Below, in pieces: positions 28,173 through 38,115 of a stretch of DNA of 64,000 bases. A program made the translations under genes and the position numbers. Source of the stretch: Pseudomonadota bacterium (GTDB lineage Bacteria > Pseudomonadota > Alphaproteobacteria > Rhizobiales > Hyphomicrobiaceae). The stretch covers positions 124,001 through 188,000 of the forward strand of contig JAFECE010000011.1 in NCBI GenBank assembly GCA_018242295.1. Reading direction: 5' to 3'. Each line of letters begins with the position of its first letter. The first letter of the stretch is position 1. Below the pieces are notes generated by a model. That model saw only the letters and a program-made list of their open reading frames with translations, was not told the origin of the DNA and made no database searches.

Positions 28173-29628
28173 GAAGGTCGTCGATCGCAACGTGGCGCGC
28201 GAGGTGCTCGGCGAAGCCGTCGAGGATGTCGTCGATCTCCGCTTCGTAGCTGGTTCCGGACCCTTCGACGCCGAATGTCGAGAGGATTGCCGCGCGCGCG
28301 GCGTCGGACGAAAAAATTCCGTGGACGTAGCATCCCGCGACGCGGCCGTCCGGCGACGTTGCGCCGTCGCTCCGGCCATCGGTAAATGCCAGCATCGGGC
28401 GTGCCGTATCGGGCCCTACGGTCCGGCCGACGTGCATTTCGTAGCCTTGAAAGGGCGCTCTGTTCACGTTGAGAGTTCCGGCGACGGCGGCCAACGTCTT
28501 CGCGGTTGCAAATTCCGTCTCGACGTCGAGCAGGCCCAGGCCTTCGACGGTTCTTGGCGGACCTTCGACGCCGGCAGCATCGGTGATGCGTTTGCCCAGC
28601 ATTTGATAGCCGCCGCAAAGTCCTAGAACGTGGCCACCGCGCCGGACATGAGCCTTGATGTCGATATCCCAGCCTTCGGCGCGCAGCGTCGCGAGATCGT
28701 CGATTGTTGCCTTCGAGCCGGGCAGGAGAATGAGGTCAGCATCGGCTGGAATGTGGCGACCGGCTTCGATCATGGCGACGGCGACGCCCGGCTCGCTGCG
28801 CAGCGGGTCGAGGTCGTCGAAATTCGAAATTCGCGGCAAAACGGGAACCGCGACGCGAAGCTTCACGTTCGTGTCCGGCTTCGATGCTTTCGCGAGATCG
28901 CGGAGTGCGAGTGCATCCTCGGCCGGAAGCTTCCGCGCGTCGTTGAAGAATGGCACGAGGCCGAGGGGCGCCCATCCCGTCATTTTCGCAATTGCCGCCA
29001 TGCCGTCTGCGAAGAGTGTCGGATCGCCGCGCATCTTGTTGACGATGAAACCGCGGATCATCGCCGCATCGTCCCGTTCAAGGACGCGCTCTGTACCGAC
29101 GATGCTGGCAATGACGCCGCCACGATCGATATCGCCGATCAGAACGACCGGCACGCCGGCTGCGCGTGCGAATCCAAGGTTCGCGATATCATTCTCACGA
29201 AGATTGATTTCCGAGGCGCTGCCTGCGCCTTCAACGAGGACGAAGTCGGCTTCGGCCTTCAGGCGTCCAAAGCTCTCGAGAACGGCCGGGAGAAGCTCGC
29301 GTTTTTTGGCTTGAAACTCGCGGGCTTTGGCGGAGCCGATCATCCGGCCCTGCACGACGATCTGGGCCCCCGTCTCACTTTCTGGCTTCAGAAGAACGGG
29401 GTTCATGTGAACCGATGGTGCGACGCGGGCTGCGCGCGCCTGAAGTGCCTGCGCGCGGCCGATCTCGCCGCCGTCAGCCGTCACCGCGGCATTGTTCGAC
29501 ATATTCTGGGGCTTGAAGGGCACGACGCGGATGCCGCGGTTTGTGAGGAGGCGGCACAGGCCCGCCACCATCAGGGATTTCCCGACGTCTGAGCCGGTGC
29601 CTGAAAACATCAGGGATCGCGCTGGCAT
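28156..29628 (-). CDS. cobQ: cobyric acid synthase
   Basis: 490 residues. CobQ/CbiP amidates four side chains of adenosylcobyrinic acid a,c-diamide using glutamine and ATP. The N-terminal synthetase has [21 protein letters not shown]; the C-terminal glutamine amidotransferase has the nucleophile in [13 protein letters not shown] 29628 is chosen because it overlaps the cobO stop (TAATG). Longer in-frame extensions lie wholly within cobO. Last gene of the leftward cobU-O-Q unit. Confidence 0.94.
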   Translation of the reverse strand: MPARSLMFSGTGSDVGKSLMVAGLCRLLTNRGIRVVPFKPQNMSNNAAVTADGGEIGRAQALQARAARVAPSVHMNPVLLKPESETGAQIVVQGRMIGSAKAREFQAKKRELLPAVLESFGRLKAEADFVLVEGAGSASEINLRENDIANLGFARAAGVPVVLIGDIDRGGVIASIVGTERVLERDDAAMIRGFIVNKMRGDPTLFADGMAAIAKMTGWAPLGLVPFFNDARKLPAEDALALRDLAKASKPDTNVKLRVAVPVLPRISNFDDLDPLRSEPGVAVAMIEAGRHIPADADLILLPGSKATIDDLATLRAEGWDIDIKAHVRRGGHVLGLCGGYQMLGKRITDAAGVEGPPRTVEGLGLLDVETEFATAKTLAAVAGTLNVNRAPFQGYEMHVGRTVGPDTARPMLAFTDGRSDGATSPDGRVAGCYVHGIFSSDAARAAILSTFGVEGSGTSYEAEIDDILDGFAEHLARHVAIDDLLSLAR

Positions 29629-30245
29629 TAGAACTCGATGCCTTCCTGCGCTTTGATGCCGGCCGCGAAGTGATGCTTCACGGCGGCCATTTCGGTCACG
29701 CCGTCGGCAAGCGCGATCAGTTCCGGTTTGGCGTTGCGGCCCGTCGCGACGATGTGGAGATCGGGTCGGCGGGTACGTAGTGTTTCTATGATATCGTCGA
29801 GTGGAAGGTAGTCGTAGCGAAGCGCGATGTTGATTTCGTCGAGGATGAGAAGGCGGATGGACGGATCGGCCATCAGCTCTTTCGCCTTCGCCCAGGCACG
29901 CTCGGCTGCTGCAATATCGCGCGCCTTGTCCTGGGTTTCCCAAGTGAAGCCTTCGCCCATCGTGTGCCAGGAGACTTGGTCGCCGAACATGCGCAGCGCA
30001 TCGCGTTCCCCGGTCATCCATGCGCCCTTGATGAATTGAACGACGCCGACGCGCCAGCCGTGGCCGAGTGCGCGCAAAACGAGTCCAAAGGCGGCCGTAG
30101 ACTTGCCCTTGCCGGGGCCGGTGTGAACGAGGAGGACACCCTTCTCGATCGCCTTGGAGGCGACCTCGGCGTCTTGCACGGCTTTGCGCTTCGCCATCTT
30201 GGCTCTGTGGCGTTCGGCCTCGCTGTCCGTCGGTTCGCTAGTCAC
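29628..30245 (-). CDS. cobO: cob(I)yrinic acid a,c-diamide adenosyltransferase
   Basis: 205 residues from GTG 30245 with AAAGG eight bases upstream. CobO/BtuR/CobA-type enzymes attach the adenosyl group of ATP to reduced corrinoid. The Walker A box [19 protein letters not shown] is near residue 44; [27 protein letters not shown] and [11 protein letters not shown] complete the family pattern. It is read 4 bp after cobU and overlaps cobQ by one base. Confidence 0.94.
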   Translation of the reverse strand: MTSEPTDSEAERHRAKMAKRKAVQDAEVASKAIEKGVLLVHTGPGKGKSTAAFGLVLRALGHGWRVGVVQFIKGAWMTGERDALRMFGDQVSWHTMGEGFTWETQDKARDIAAAERAWAKAKELMADPSIRLLILDEINIALRYDYLPLDDIIETLRTRRPDLHIVATGRNAKPELIALADGVTEMAAVKHHFAAGIKAQEGIEF

Positions 30246-30249
30246 GATT

Positions 30250-30774
30250 TTAGCCTTTCAAAGTCAGAGGCAGGCCCGCGGCGACAAAGACGACCTTGTC
30301 TGCGACGGCTGCGACTTTCTGGTTGAGACGTCCGGCCTCGTCGCGGAACGCGCGGGCGAGCGCGTTCTCCGGCACGATGCCGAGGCCAACTTCGTTCGAA
30401 ACGATGACGCACGGCGCAATGCGCTTCGAAAGAGCGGCGATCAATTCCTCGGTCGCATCCGGAACGGAACGGTCCGCGTGCATCAAATTTGACACCCACA
30501 AAGTCAGGCAATCGACGAGAGACGGCAGCTCGGACGTCCGGTTTGCCAAGGTACCGGCGATATCGAGCGGCGTTTCGTGCTGGACCCAGCCGCTGCTCCG
30601 GCGGCTTTTGTGGAGTCTGATCCGTTCATTCATCTCGCCGTCGAAAGCTTCGGCCGTGGCAATGTAGGCCCAGGGTCCGGGCAGGCTTGTCACAAGGCGT
30701 TCGGCATACAGGCTTTTACCCGAGCGTGCGCCTCCGAGAACCAATGTCAACTGTGGCAAGGGCGGCGTGGGCAT
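30250..30774 (-). CDS. cobU: bifunctional adenosylcobinamide kinase / GTP:adenosylcobinamide-phosphate guanylyltransferase
   Basis: 174 residues, typical length. CobU/CobP phosphorylates adenosylcobinamide and then adds GMP to give adenosyl-GDP-cobinamide. Features are the P-loop LVLGGARSGKSLYAERL, then ATAEAFDGEMNERIRLHKSRR with the guanylylated His region, VDCLTLWVSNLM and VSNEVGLGIVPENALARAFRDE. It is first in the leftward operon and divergent from the riboswitch-controlled cobW gene. Confidence 0.94.
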   Translation of the reverse strand: MPTPPLPQLTLVLGGARSGKSLYAERLVTSLPGPWAYIATAEAFDGEMNERIRLHKSRRSSGWVQHETPLDIAGTLANRTSELPSLVDCLTLWVSNLMHADRSVPDATEELIAALSKRIAPCVIVSNEVGLGIVPENALARAFRDEAGRLNQKVAAVADKVVFVAAGLPLTLKG

Positions 30775-30825
30775 GGGCTACTTTCGGGCTTTTTCGGCGA
30801 TTGACGAAGCATAGGCGCTCACTTA

Positions 30826-31000
30826 TCGATGGTGAGGACGGTCCCTCGCAAGAGGGTTCAAAAGGGAATGCGGTATCAACTCCGCAGCTGCCCCCGCAAC
30901 TGTTAGCGGTGAGCGCTGGCGATATGGCCACTGGGCAATGCCCGGGAAGGTCGCCAGATGCTGAGACCCGTGAGCCAGGAGACCTGCCGTCTCAGATCGT
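30826..31000 (+). ncRNA. cobalamin (adenosylcobalamin) riboswitch upstream of cobW
   Basis: The stretch holds the conserved elements in order: GGGTTCAAAAGGGAATGCGGT, CCGCAGCTGCCCCCGCAACTGT, GCCACTGGGCAATGCCCGGGAAGG, then the B12 box AGCCAGGAGACCTGCC at 30973-30988. CTGAGAC and GTCTCAG flank the B12 box and are followed by ATCGTTTTTC, so this part could act as a terminator-like switch. It lies about 180 bp before the cobW start and should lower cobW-N-G-H-I-J expression when B12 is plentiful. Confidence 0.93.
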
Positions 31001-31177
31001 TTTTCAAACCGTCGCCGGTGGGGCGAGAAAGGTTAACATGCACTTCAGCATCCTTCGCGCACATCATTGCGCACCAATCCAACATGCGCCTTCCCTCATT
31101 TCGCAAGCTCAGCTCGTGCCCGTTCCGGCCGAGCGATCCGCGCGCTATGGCGTCCCCAGATTTTCGGAGTCCTTCCA

Positions 31178-32215
31178 ATGAGCGCGCGCAAGGTGCCTGT
31201 CACGATCGTCACGGGATTTCTCGGCGCCGGTAAGACAACGCTCGTCAGGCACGCCATCGAGAACGCCGAGGGGCGGCGCTTAGCGTTGATCGTCAATGAA
31301 TTCGGCGACGTTGGCGTCGACGGCGCCATTCTTCGTTCGTGTGGGATCGAGAATTGCCCCGAGGAAAACATCGTCGAGCTGACGAACGGGTGCCTCTGCT
31401 GCACGGTCGCGGACGATTTCGTGCCGACGCTCGAGGCGCTGCTATCGCGTAATCCGCCGCCCGAGCACATCATCGTCGAGACGTCGGGGCTCGCGCTTCC
31501 GAAGCCGCTCGTCAAAGCCTTCGAATGGCCGGATATCCGCAATCGCGTGACGGTCGATGGCGTCGTCACCGTCGTCGATGGTCCGGCGGTGAAGGACGGG
31601 CGGTTTGCCGACGATCCGGTGAAGGTTGCGGCGCAACGCGCGGCCGATCCCTCGGTTGATCACGAAAATCCGCTGGAGGAGGTCTACGAGGATCAGCTGC
31701 TCTGCGCCGATCTCGTCGTGTTGAACAAGACCGATCTCATGTCGGCCGAAGAGGCGGATCAGATCACGGACGAGATCAGAGGCGGCGTCCCGCGGGCTAT
31801 CAAGATCGTCGCGACGCGCGAGGGCCGTGTTCCTGCGAGCGTGCTGTTTGGGTTGTCGGCTGCCGCGGAGAACGATCTCGCTAACCGTCCCTCACATCAC
31901 GACAATGAGCCGGACCACGATCACGACGATTTCGAGACGTTCATCGTCGACGTTCCGCCGCTCGCGTCGCCCGCCGATCTCGCGTCGCGCGCCAAGGCCA
32001 TTGCCAATGCCCACGACGTACTACGCATCAAAGGCTTTGCGGCAATCGACGGCAAACCAATGCGGCTCCTATTGCAGGGCGTCGGCGAGCGCGTTGATAC
32101 GCGGTACGAGCGCGCCTGGCGAGACGATGAGCCGCGACTTGGAAAGCTCGTCGTCATCGGCCAGAAGGGGCTCGACCGTGAAGGCATCACCAGGACCCTG
32201 ACAGGCGCGACCTAA
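31178..32215 (+). CDS. cobW: CobW-family GTPase (cobalamin-locus metallochaperone)
   Basis: 345 residues from ATG 31178. The G3E GTPase domain starts with TIVTGFLGAGKTTLV, then EFGDVGVDGAIL, the metal-binding TNGCLCCTV, and NKTDLM as the guanine-specificity motif. A His/Asp-rich stretch (about 229-240) precedes the C-terminal CobW domain. Such proteins are thought to deliver cobalt (or zinc) to the partner enzyme, here the CobN chelatase. The stop overlaps the cobN start (TAATG). It is the first gene behind the cobalamin riboswitch. Confidence 0.93.
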   Translation: MSARKVPVTIVTGFLGAGKTTLVRHAIENAEGRRLALIVNEFGDVGVDGAILRSCGIENCPEENIVELTNGCLCCTVADDFVPTLEALLSRNPPPEHIIVETSGLALPKPLVKAFEWPDIRNRVTVDGVVTVVDGPAVKDGRFADDPVKVAAQRAADPSVDHENPLEEVYEDQLLCADLVVLNKTDLMSAEEADQITDEIRGGVPRAIKIVATREGRVPASVLFGLSAAAENDLANRPSHHDNEPDHDHDDFETFIVDVPPLASPADLASRAKAIANAHDVLRIKGFAAIDGKPMRLLLQGVGERVDTRYERAWRDDEPRLGKLVVIGQKGLDREGITRTLTGAT

Positions 32216-35200
32216 TGCATATCGTCGTTCGCGAGAGCCGGGATCTCGATGAGGCCGCCGTGCCTCAGGATCTCGGCCTTGCGCCTGCCGATATCGTCTT
32301 TCTCTCGTTTTCCGATTCAGACTTGGCGATGGCGGCGGCGGCGTTTCGTTCGGTTGCCGCCGACGAGCGCCCGAGCCTTCGCGTCGCCAATCTCAATGCG
32401 CTCAGGCATCCGATGTCGGTCGATCTCTTCGCCGATACGACGCTCGCCGGTACGAAGGCCGTGCTCATCCGGCTGCTCGGCGGCCTCGATTATTGGCGCT
32501 ATGGCGGCGAGCAATTCGGCAAGCGGTGCCGCGACCTCGGAATTGCCTTGGCCATCGTGCCGGGCGACGGTCGCCCCGACATGCGGCTTGCCGCGCTTTC
32601 CACCCTCGATGCTGAGGATCTGACGCGGCTCGGCGCACTTCTCGATCAAGGCGGAGTCGAGAATACGCGGGCGGCGCTGCAGGGGGTGCTAGCGCGCGCC
32701 ACGCATGGTCACGCACACATTCCAACGCCATCCATTATTCCGAGTTTTGGCATCTATCGCGAAAGCGCGATGGCGGCCGCCAATGTTGGAACGGCGGCTG
32801 TCGTCTTCTATCGCTCGCATTTGCTCGCCGGTGACGTTGCACCCATCGACGCGCTCATCGATGCGCTCGATCATCGCGGCCTCGCGACGACGGCTCTTTA
32901 TGTGCCGAGTCTGAAGGCGCCCGAGGCGGCGGCGTGGCTCGGGACTGAACTCTCCCAGTTGCGCCCGAGCGTCGTCGTCAACGCAACGGCATTTGCCGCG
33001 CGCGATGGTGCGGATAGATCTCCGCTTGACCGATGCGATTGTCCGGTTCTGCAAGTCGCGCTCGCAAATTCGTCGCGTGCGGCGTGGGAGAATTCGCAGC
33101 GCGGGCTCGGCGCATCCGATCTCGCGATGCATGTCGTTCTGCCGGAACTCGACGGCCGGCTTTTTTCGGGCGTGGTGTCGTTCAAGGAAGAGGACGATCT
33201 CGGCAGCGATCTCGGGATGTCGCTCTTCCGGCATGCGCCTTACGCGACGGGTGTTGAGCACGTCGCGGATCTCGCCGCGGGCTGGGCGCGACTGAGAACG
33301 TCGCCACGGAATACGCGTCGCGTCGCGTTGTTTTTATCGACCTATCCCGGGCGGCCGGATCAGATCGCGCATGCTGTCGGTCTCGACGGGCTTGCAAGCG
33401 CGTGCAAGATCGCTGAGCGGTTGCGCGACGAAGACTACGCGATTTTCGGCACGCCGGAGGACGGGAAAGATCTTGTTTCGCGTCTTGATGTCGGCGCGCA
33501 GAGAATTCTGTGGTCCATTCGAGATTATCGCGCCGCCTTCGATCAGCTCCCTGAGGCCTTTCGCGATAGTGTCACGGCGGCTTGGGGCGAACCGGAAGCC
33601 GACAGCCTTGCGGTCGACGGAGCGTTTTCGTTCCGTGCTGCGGAGTTCGGCAATTTGCTGATCGGATTGCAGCCGGAGCGCGGTCAGGTTCAGGACCGGA
33701 AAGCGCAATATCATGATCCATCGACGCCGCCGCGGCATAGCTATGTCGCGTTCTATCTCTGGCTCAGACGTGTCGCGAAGATCGATGCGCTGATCCATCT
33801 CGGTGCGCACGGTACGCTCGAATGGCTGCCGGGCAAGGCGATTGCCGGAAGCGAAGCGTGCGCGCCTCGCGCGTTGCTCGGCCCGGTGCCGATGATCTAT
33901 CCGTTCATCGTCAACGATCCGGGTGAAGCCGCGCAGGCCAAGCGCAGGCTTGCCGCCGTGACGCTCGGGCATCGTCCGCCGCCAATGGTTGAAGCGGGAC
34001 TTTCCGGCCCATTGAGCGATCTCGAACAGCTCGTCGATGAATTCTCATCTGCCGATGGTTTAGATCCGCGGCGACGTAAAGCTCTGTCGGGACAGATCGT
34101 CGATGCCGCTTTTTGCGCCGGGATCGCGGAGCGCTGTGGTCTCGAAGCCGGCATGTCGCCAAGCGACGCGCTGATGCGCATCGACGCATTCCTCTGCGAT
34201 GTGAAGGAACTGGCGATCCGTGACGGCCTGCATGTGATCGACGATACCGAACTCGATGCCATCGTCCGTGCGCTCGATGGGAAATTCATCGAGCCGGGAC
34301 CGGCTGGCGCGCCAAGCCGGGGGCGATCCGATGTGCTGCCGACGGGGCGCAATCTCTATAGCGTCGATCCTCGCAGCGTGCCGACGCCGACCGCCTGGGC
34401 GAACGGAAGGCGTGCCGCCAAGGCTATTCTCGATCGTTACGTTGGCGATCACGGTGATTGGCCGCGTGCGATCGTGCTCGACCTTTGGGGCAGTGCGACG
34501 CTGCGCACGGGTGGGGAAGAGCTTGCGACGGCGCTGGCATTGCTCGGCGTCCAGCCGGTATGGGATCATCGTTCCTACCGCGTCACTGGGATCGAGACGG
34601 AAGCGTTGGCCGAACTCGGCCGGCCGCGCGTGGACGTGACGTTGCGCATTTCCGGGCTTTTCCGCGACATGTTCGGTGCGCAGCTTGCTCTTTTCGACAG
34701 TGCCGTTTCTCTCGTTGCGGGTTTATCAGAAGACAATGCCGACAATCCGCTGCGTGCGGCGCATGACGGAAGCGGGAGGATCGATCGGATATTCGGTCCG
34801 GCAGACGGCAGTTACGGTTCGGGCGTCATGCAGCACATCGATCGCGGCGACTGGTCGAAGCGCGAAGACCTCGGCGGGGCTTACCTCGAGAGTTCGGCGC
34901 ACAGCTATCGCAATGATGCTGCCGGTCACCAGTCGGGTGAAGATTTCAAAGACCGCGTAAAGACCGCGGACGCGTTCGTTCACGTGCAGGATCATAGCGA
35001 GATCGATCTTCTGACCGGCGGTGATTTCGCGGCTCACGAAGGTGGGTTCGCTGCTGCGGCTGCTGCTGTCGGCAATAGCGGCGTCACGCTTTACCACGGC
35101 GATACGGCCGCACCGGAAACGCCGCGCGTCCGGACGCTGCAAGAAGAATGCGCACGCGTCATTCATGGTCGCGCCGCCAATACGCGCTGGATCGAAGGGC

Positions 35201-35484
35201 AGATGCGGCACGGCTATCGCGGAGCCGCGGAGATGGCGCAAAGCGTCGATGCGGCGTTCGCGTTCGCCGCGACGGCATCGGCGGTCGACAACGGCGGCTT
35301 CGAGCGGCTCTACAATGCGTATCTCGGCGATCCCGCGGTTGCCGCATTCATCGAACGGGAAAATCCGGCGGCGATGGAAGCGATGCGCCGGCGTTTCGCG
35401 GAGGCGATTTCGCGGGGACTTTGGCAGCCGCGCCGCAACGATTTAGAATCCGGAACAGGCAAGCCCCGCGAGGCCGCCGAATGA
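32215..35484 (+). CDS. cobN: cobaltochelatase subunit CobN
   Basis: 1089 residues. CobN is the large subunit of the ATP-dependent CobNST complex that inserts cobalt into hydrogenobyrinic acid a,c-diamide. The chain shows the conserved LIHLGAHGTLEWLPGKA (about 530), GRNLYSVDPRSVPTPTAW and LYHGDTAAPETPRVRTLQEE near the C-terminus. It is somewhat shorter than many aerobic-pathway CobN proteins (about 1200 residues or more) but without an obvious gap. CobS and CobT partners are not in the window. It overlaps cobG by 4 bp. Confidence 0.94.
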   Translation: MHIVVRESRDLDEAAVPQDLGLAPADIVFLSFSDSDLAMAAAAFRSVAADERPSLRVANLNALRHPMSVDLFADTTLAGTKAVLIRLLGGLDYWRYGGEQFGKRCRDLGIALAIVPGDGRPDMRLAALSTLDAEDLTRLGALLDQGGVENTRAALQGVLARATHGHAHIPTPSIIPSFGIYRESAMAAANVGTAAVVFYRSHLLAGDVAPIDALIDALDHRGLATTALYVPSLKAPEAAAWLGTELSQLRPSVVVNATAFAARDGADRSPLDRCDCPVLQVALANSSRAAWENSQRGLGASDLAMHVVLPELDGRLFSGVVSFKEEDDLGSDLGMSLFRHAPYATGVEHVADLAAGWARLRTSPRNTRRVALFLSTYPGRPDQIAHAVGLDGLASACKIAERLRDEDYAIFGTPEDGKDLVSRLDVGAQRILWSIRDYRAAFDQLPEAFRDSVTAAWGEPEADSLAVDGAFSFRAAEFGNLLIGLQPERGQVQDRKAQYHDPSTPPRHSYVAFYLWLRRVAKIDALIHLGAHGTLEWLPGKAIAGSEACAPRALLGPVPMIYPFIVNDPGEAAQAKRRLAAVTLGHRPPPMVEAGLSGPLSDLEQLVDEFSSADGLDPRRRKALSGQIVDAAFCAGIAERCGLEAGMSPSDALMRIDAFLCDVKELAIRDGLHVIDDTELDAIVRALDGKFIEPGPAGAPSRGRSDVLPTGRNLYSVDPRSVPTPTAWANGRRAAKAILDRYVGDHGDWPRAIVLDLWGSATLRTGGEELATALALLGVQPVWDHRSYRVTGIETEALAELGRPRVDVTLRISGLFRDMFGAQLALFDSAVSLVAGLSEDNADNPLRAAHDGSGRIDRIFGPADGSYGSGVMQHIDRGDWSKREDLGGAYLESSAHSYRNDAAGHQSGEDFKDRVKTADAFVHVQDHSEIDLLTGGDFAAHEGGFAAAAAAVGNSGVTLYHGDTAAPETPRVRTLQEECARVIHGRAANTRWIEGQMRHGYRGAAEMAQSVDAAFAFAATASAVDNGGFERLYNAYLGDPAVAAFIERENPAAMEAMRRRFAEAISRGLWQPRRNDLESGTGKPREAAE

Positions 35485-36749
35485 CCGCGCCCGCTCACTT
35501 GATAAAGGGATGGTGTCCGGGTGCGCTTCGGCCAATGCGCTCAGGCGATGGGCTGCTCGTGCGCATCAAACCGCGTGCGGGGGTGTTCTCGATTTCGGTG
35601 CTGGCGGCCATTGCGGATGCGGCGGCGCGCTTCGGTTCGGGCGAAATCGATCTTACCAATCGCGGAAATCTGCAATTGCGTGGCGTATCGGACGATAGCT
35701 ACGATGATGCGATCACCGCGCTTCGTGCGGCGGACTTGATCGATCGCTCGGCAGCCGTGGAGGCCGTGCGCAATGTCGTCGTCGATCCGCTGAGCGGCAT
35801 CGATCCTGAGCGCCAAAATGTGCGCTATGTCGCCACGCGGTTTGAAGATGTGCTCGCCGACGAGCCCCAGCTTTGGGCGCTTCCGGGAAAATTCGGCTTC
35901 AGCTTTTCGGGGAGTTCTCAGCCGGCGGTCTCTGGACGGCCAGCCGACATCATGATCGCGGCCACGGGCGAAGGCTTTGACATTTGCCTCGATGGCGCGG
36001 TCGATCTCAGGTGCGCGGTCACGGAAGGCGACGTGATCGATGCTGTGCGGCGGCTGGCGCTGGTGTTCTTGGAGCTTGCGGCGAAAGACCCTGCGGTCAG
36101 GAGGATGAAGGACGCCGTCGCGCGCTCTGGCGCCGTGCACATTTTCGAATTGGCCGGATTGCAGGCGTCTTCGCGAACGGTAGACGTATCGATCGGTTCT
36201 GCGTCTGCAGGGATGATCTCGCACGGGGATCGTGTGTCCGGAGTTGGCATCGGGCTACCGTTTGGACGCATTACAGCCGATCAGCTCGTGCTGCTCTGCC
36301 AATGCGCAGAGTCGGCGAAACTCAAGGACGCATTTACAAGTCCGCGACGCATCCTCGTTTTTCCAGTCGCGGAGCGGGCGAGCGCTGAACTGCTTCTCCA
36401 GGCGGCTGATAAAGCCGGCTTGATCGTCGCGCCTGAGGATGCCCGGCTGCAGATGGACGTGTGTCCGGGTTCGCCGGGATGCGGCAACGCCACCACCGAC
36501 ACGCGCGGCGATGCGCGGCGGTTGGTTGGGGCTCTGAACGGCTCGTTGAGCGGCTATTCGGTTCACATTTCCGGCTGCGAAAAAGGGTGCGCCCGGCAGT
36601 CTGCGGCCGATTTCACGCTTATGGCGCGCGCGGGGCGCTATGATCTCATTCGCAATGGCGTTCCGGGCGATCCGACCGCGTTGGCAAATCTCGGCGCGGA
36701 TGATATCGGCAACGCCGTTTCGCGCTTCATTTTGGACTCCGCATCATGA
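35481..36749 (+). CDS. cobG: precorrin-3B synthase (Fe-S monooxygenase)
   Basis: 422 residues from ATG 35481, overlapping the cobN stop (ATGA). CobG hydroxylates precorrin-3A with molecular oxygen, which marks the aerobic B12 route. It resembles nitrite/sulfite reductases: an N-terminal half with the ferredoxin-like motif DLTNRGNLQLRG, and a C-terminal 4Fe-4S site made by CPGSPGCGNATTDT and SGCEKGCARQSA. The presence of cobG shows the pathway here is the aerobic type. Confidence 0.93.
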   Translation: MTAPAHLIKGWCPGALRPMRSGDGLLVRIKPRAGVFSISVLAAIADAAARFGSGEIDLTNRGNLQLRGVSDDSYDDAITALRAADLIDRSAAVEAVRNVVVDPLSGIDPERQNVRYVATRFEDVLADEPQLWALPGKFGFSFSGSSQPAVSGRPADIMIAATGEGFDICLDGAVDLRCAVTEGDVIDAVRRLALVFLELAAKDPAVRRMKDAVARSGAVHIFELAGLQASSRTVDVSIGSASAGMISHGDRVSGVGIGLPFGRITADQLVLLCQCAESAKLKDAFTSPRRILVFPVAERASAELLLQAADKAGLIVAPEDARLQMDVCPGSPGCGNATTDTRGDARRLVGALNGSLSGYSVHISGCEKGCARQSAADFTLMARAGRYDLIRNGVPGDPTALANLGADDIGNAVSRFILDSAS

Positions 36750-37375
36750 CGGTTCAAGACTACATCCGGGACGGCGCGGCGATTTACGCGCGCTCCTTTG
36801 CAATCATCCGCGCTGAGGCGGATCTCGCGCGGTTTTCGCCGGAGGAAGAACGTGTCGCCGTGCGGATCATCCACGCGTGCGGCATGGTCGAAATCGCGCG
36901 CGATATCATCATGTCTCCGTCTTTTGCGCAGAGCGCCGCGTCTGCCTTCGCGGCGGGTGCGCCGATCCTCTGCGATTCGATGATGGTCGCGGATGGGATC
37001 ACGCGGGCGCGCCTCGCGGCAAAAAATCCGGTGATCTGCACACTTCGCGATCCGAGGGTGCCGGAAATTGCCGCCGAGATCGGCAATACGCGGACGGCAG
37101 CTGCAATGGAGCTGTGGCGTCCGCATCTTGCGGGTTCCGTTGTTGTCGTCGGCAATGCGCCGACGGCTCTTTTCCGTCTTCTCGAGTTGCTGGACGCGGG
37201 AGCGCCGAAACCCGCGGCCGTTATCGGAATGCCGGTTGGTTTCGTCGGCGCAATCGAATCGAAAGAGGCGCTAGCCGCCGACGGGCGCGTTCCATTCGCG
37301 ATCGTGCGCGGCCGCAAGGGTGGCAGCGCCATGGCCGCAGCAGCCGTCAATGCGCTTGCGAGCGAGGCCGAATGA
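36746..37375 (+). CDS. cobH: precorrin-8X methylmutase
   Basis: 209 residues. CobH moves the C11 methyl group to C12, making hydrogenobyrinic acid from precorrin-8. Motifs are RIIHACGMVEIARDI (with the catalytic His), GAPILCDSMMVADGI, VVVGNAPTALFRLLELL and GMPVGFVGAIESKEAL, all diagnostic. It overlaps cobG and cobI by 4 bp each in the tightly coupled operon. Confidence 0.95.
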   Translation: MTVQDYIRDGAAIYARSFAIIRAEADLARFSPEEERVAVRIIHACGMVEIARDIIMSPSFAQSAASAFAAGAPILCDSMMVADGITRARLAAKNPVICTLRDPRVPEIAAEIGNTRTAAAMELWRPHLAGSVVVVGNAPTALFRLLELLDAGAPKPAAVIGMPVGFVGAIESKEALAADGRVPFAIVRGRKGGSAMAAAAVNALASEAE

Positions 37376-38115
37376 ACGAGGTGAAGTCCGGGACGCTGTT
37401 CGGTGTCGGCCTTGGGCCGGGAGATCCGGAGCTCATGACGCTGAAGGCGGTGCGCGTGCTTGGCGCAGCGCCCGTCGTCGCGCATTTTCGTAAGAGCGGC
37501 AGGCCGGGTCACGCGCGCACGATTGCGAACGCGTACATTTCCGGAGCCGTCATCGAGGCGGCGTTCGATTATCCGGTGACGACCGAGATCGATTTTCGTG
37601 AAGACGGTTATGTCTCGGCAATCCGCGAGTTTTACGCGGAGTGTGCGGAGGCGATCGCGGGGCATCTCGGTGCGGGGCGCGATGTGGCGCTTCTCTGCGA
37701 AGGCGATCCGTTCTTCTACGGATCATTTCTGCACATGTACGATCGGATCAAGTCGGCCTATCCGGTCACGGTCATACCGGGCATCACGGGCATGTCCGGA
37801 TGCTGGACGGCGGCGCGGGCGCCGATCACCTACGGCGACGATATATTGGCGGTGCTGCCAGGCACGCTCGATCGCGCGGTTCTTGCGAAGCATCTCGAGG
37901 GCGCCGACGCCGCCGTCATCATGAAGGTTGGCCACAACCTGCAAAAGATCAAAGAAGCGCTGAAGGATGCTGGGCGCTTTCAAGATGCCATTTATGTGGA
38001 ACGAGGCACGATGCCCGGCGAACGGATCGTGCCGCTTGCCGACCTCGGCGATTGTGCAGTTCCTTACTTTTCGATCGTGCTGCTGCCGGGCGGCCGTGGG
38101 CGGCGCATCGCATGA
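37372..38115 (+). CDS. cobI: precorrin-2 C20-methyltransferase
   Basis: 247 residues from ATG 37372, overlapping the cobH stop. It methylates precorrin-2 at C20 with S-adenosylmethionine. The tetrapyrrole methylase fold is clear: GVGLGPGDPELMTLKAVRVL at the start, ALLCEGDPFFYGSF (about 105), and VIPGITGMSGCWTAARAPI. Precorrin-2 would come from the CobA half of the fusion at 25653. Confidence 0.94.
   Translation: MNEVKSGTLFGVGLGPGDPELMTLKAVRVLGAAPVVAHFRKSGRPGHARTIANAYISGAVIEAAFDYPVTTEIDFREDGYVSAIREFYAECAEAIAGHLGAGRDVALLCEGDPFFYGSFLHMYDRIKSAYPVTVIPGITGMSGCWTAARAPITYGDDILAVLPGTLDRAVLAKHLEGADAAVIMKVGHNLQKIKEALKDAGRFQDAIYVERGTMPGERIVPLADLGDCAVPYFSIVLLPGGRGRRIA

Noticed and set aside
28156-30021. 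A 621-codon minus-strand frame extending cobQ upstream through cobO
   Set aside because: The extra 131 residues are out of frame with the conserved cobO and look like antisense-type arginine-rich sequence; the CobQ family starts at the ATG at 29628, which overlaps the cobO stop.
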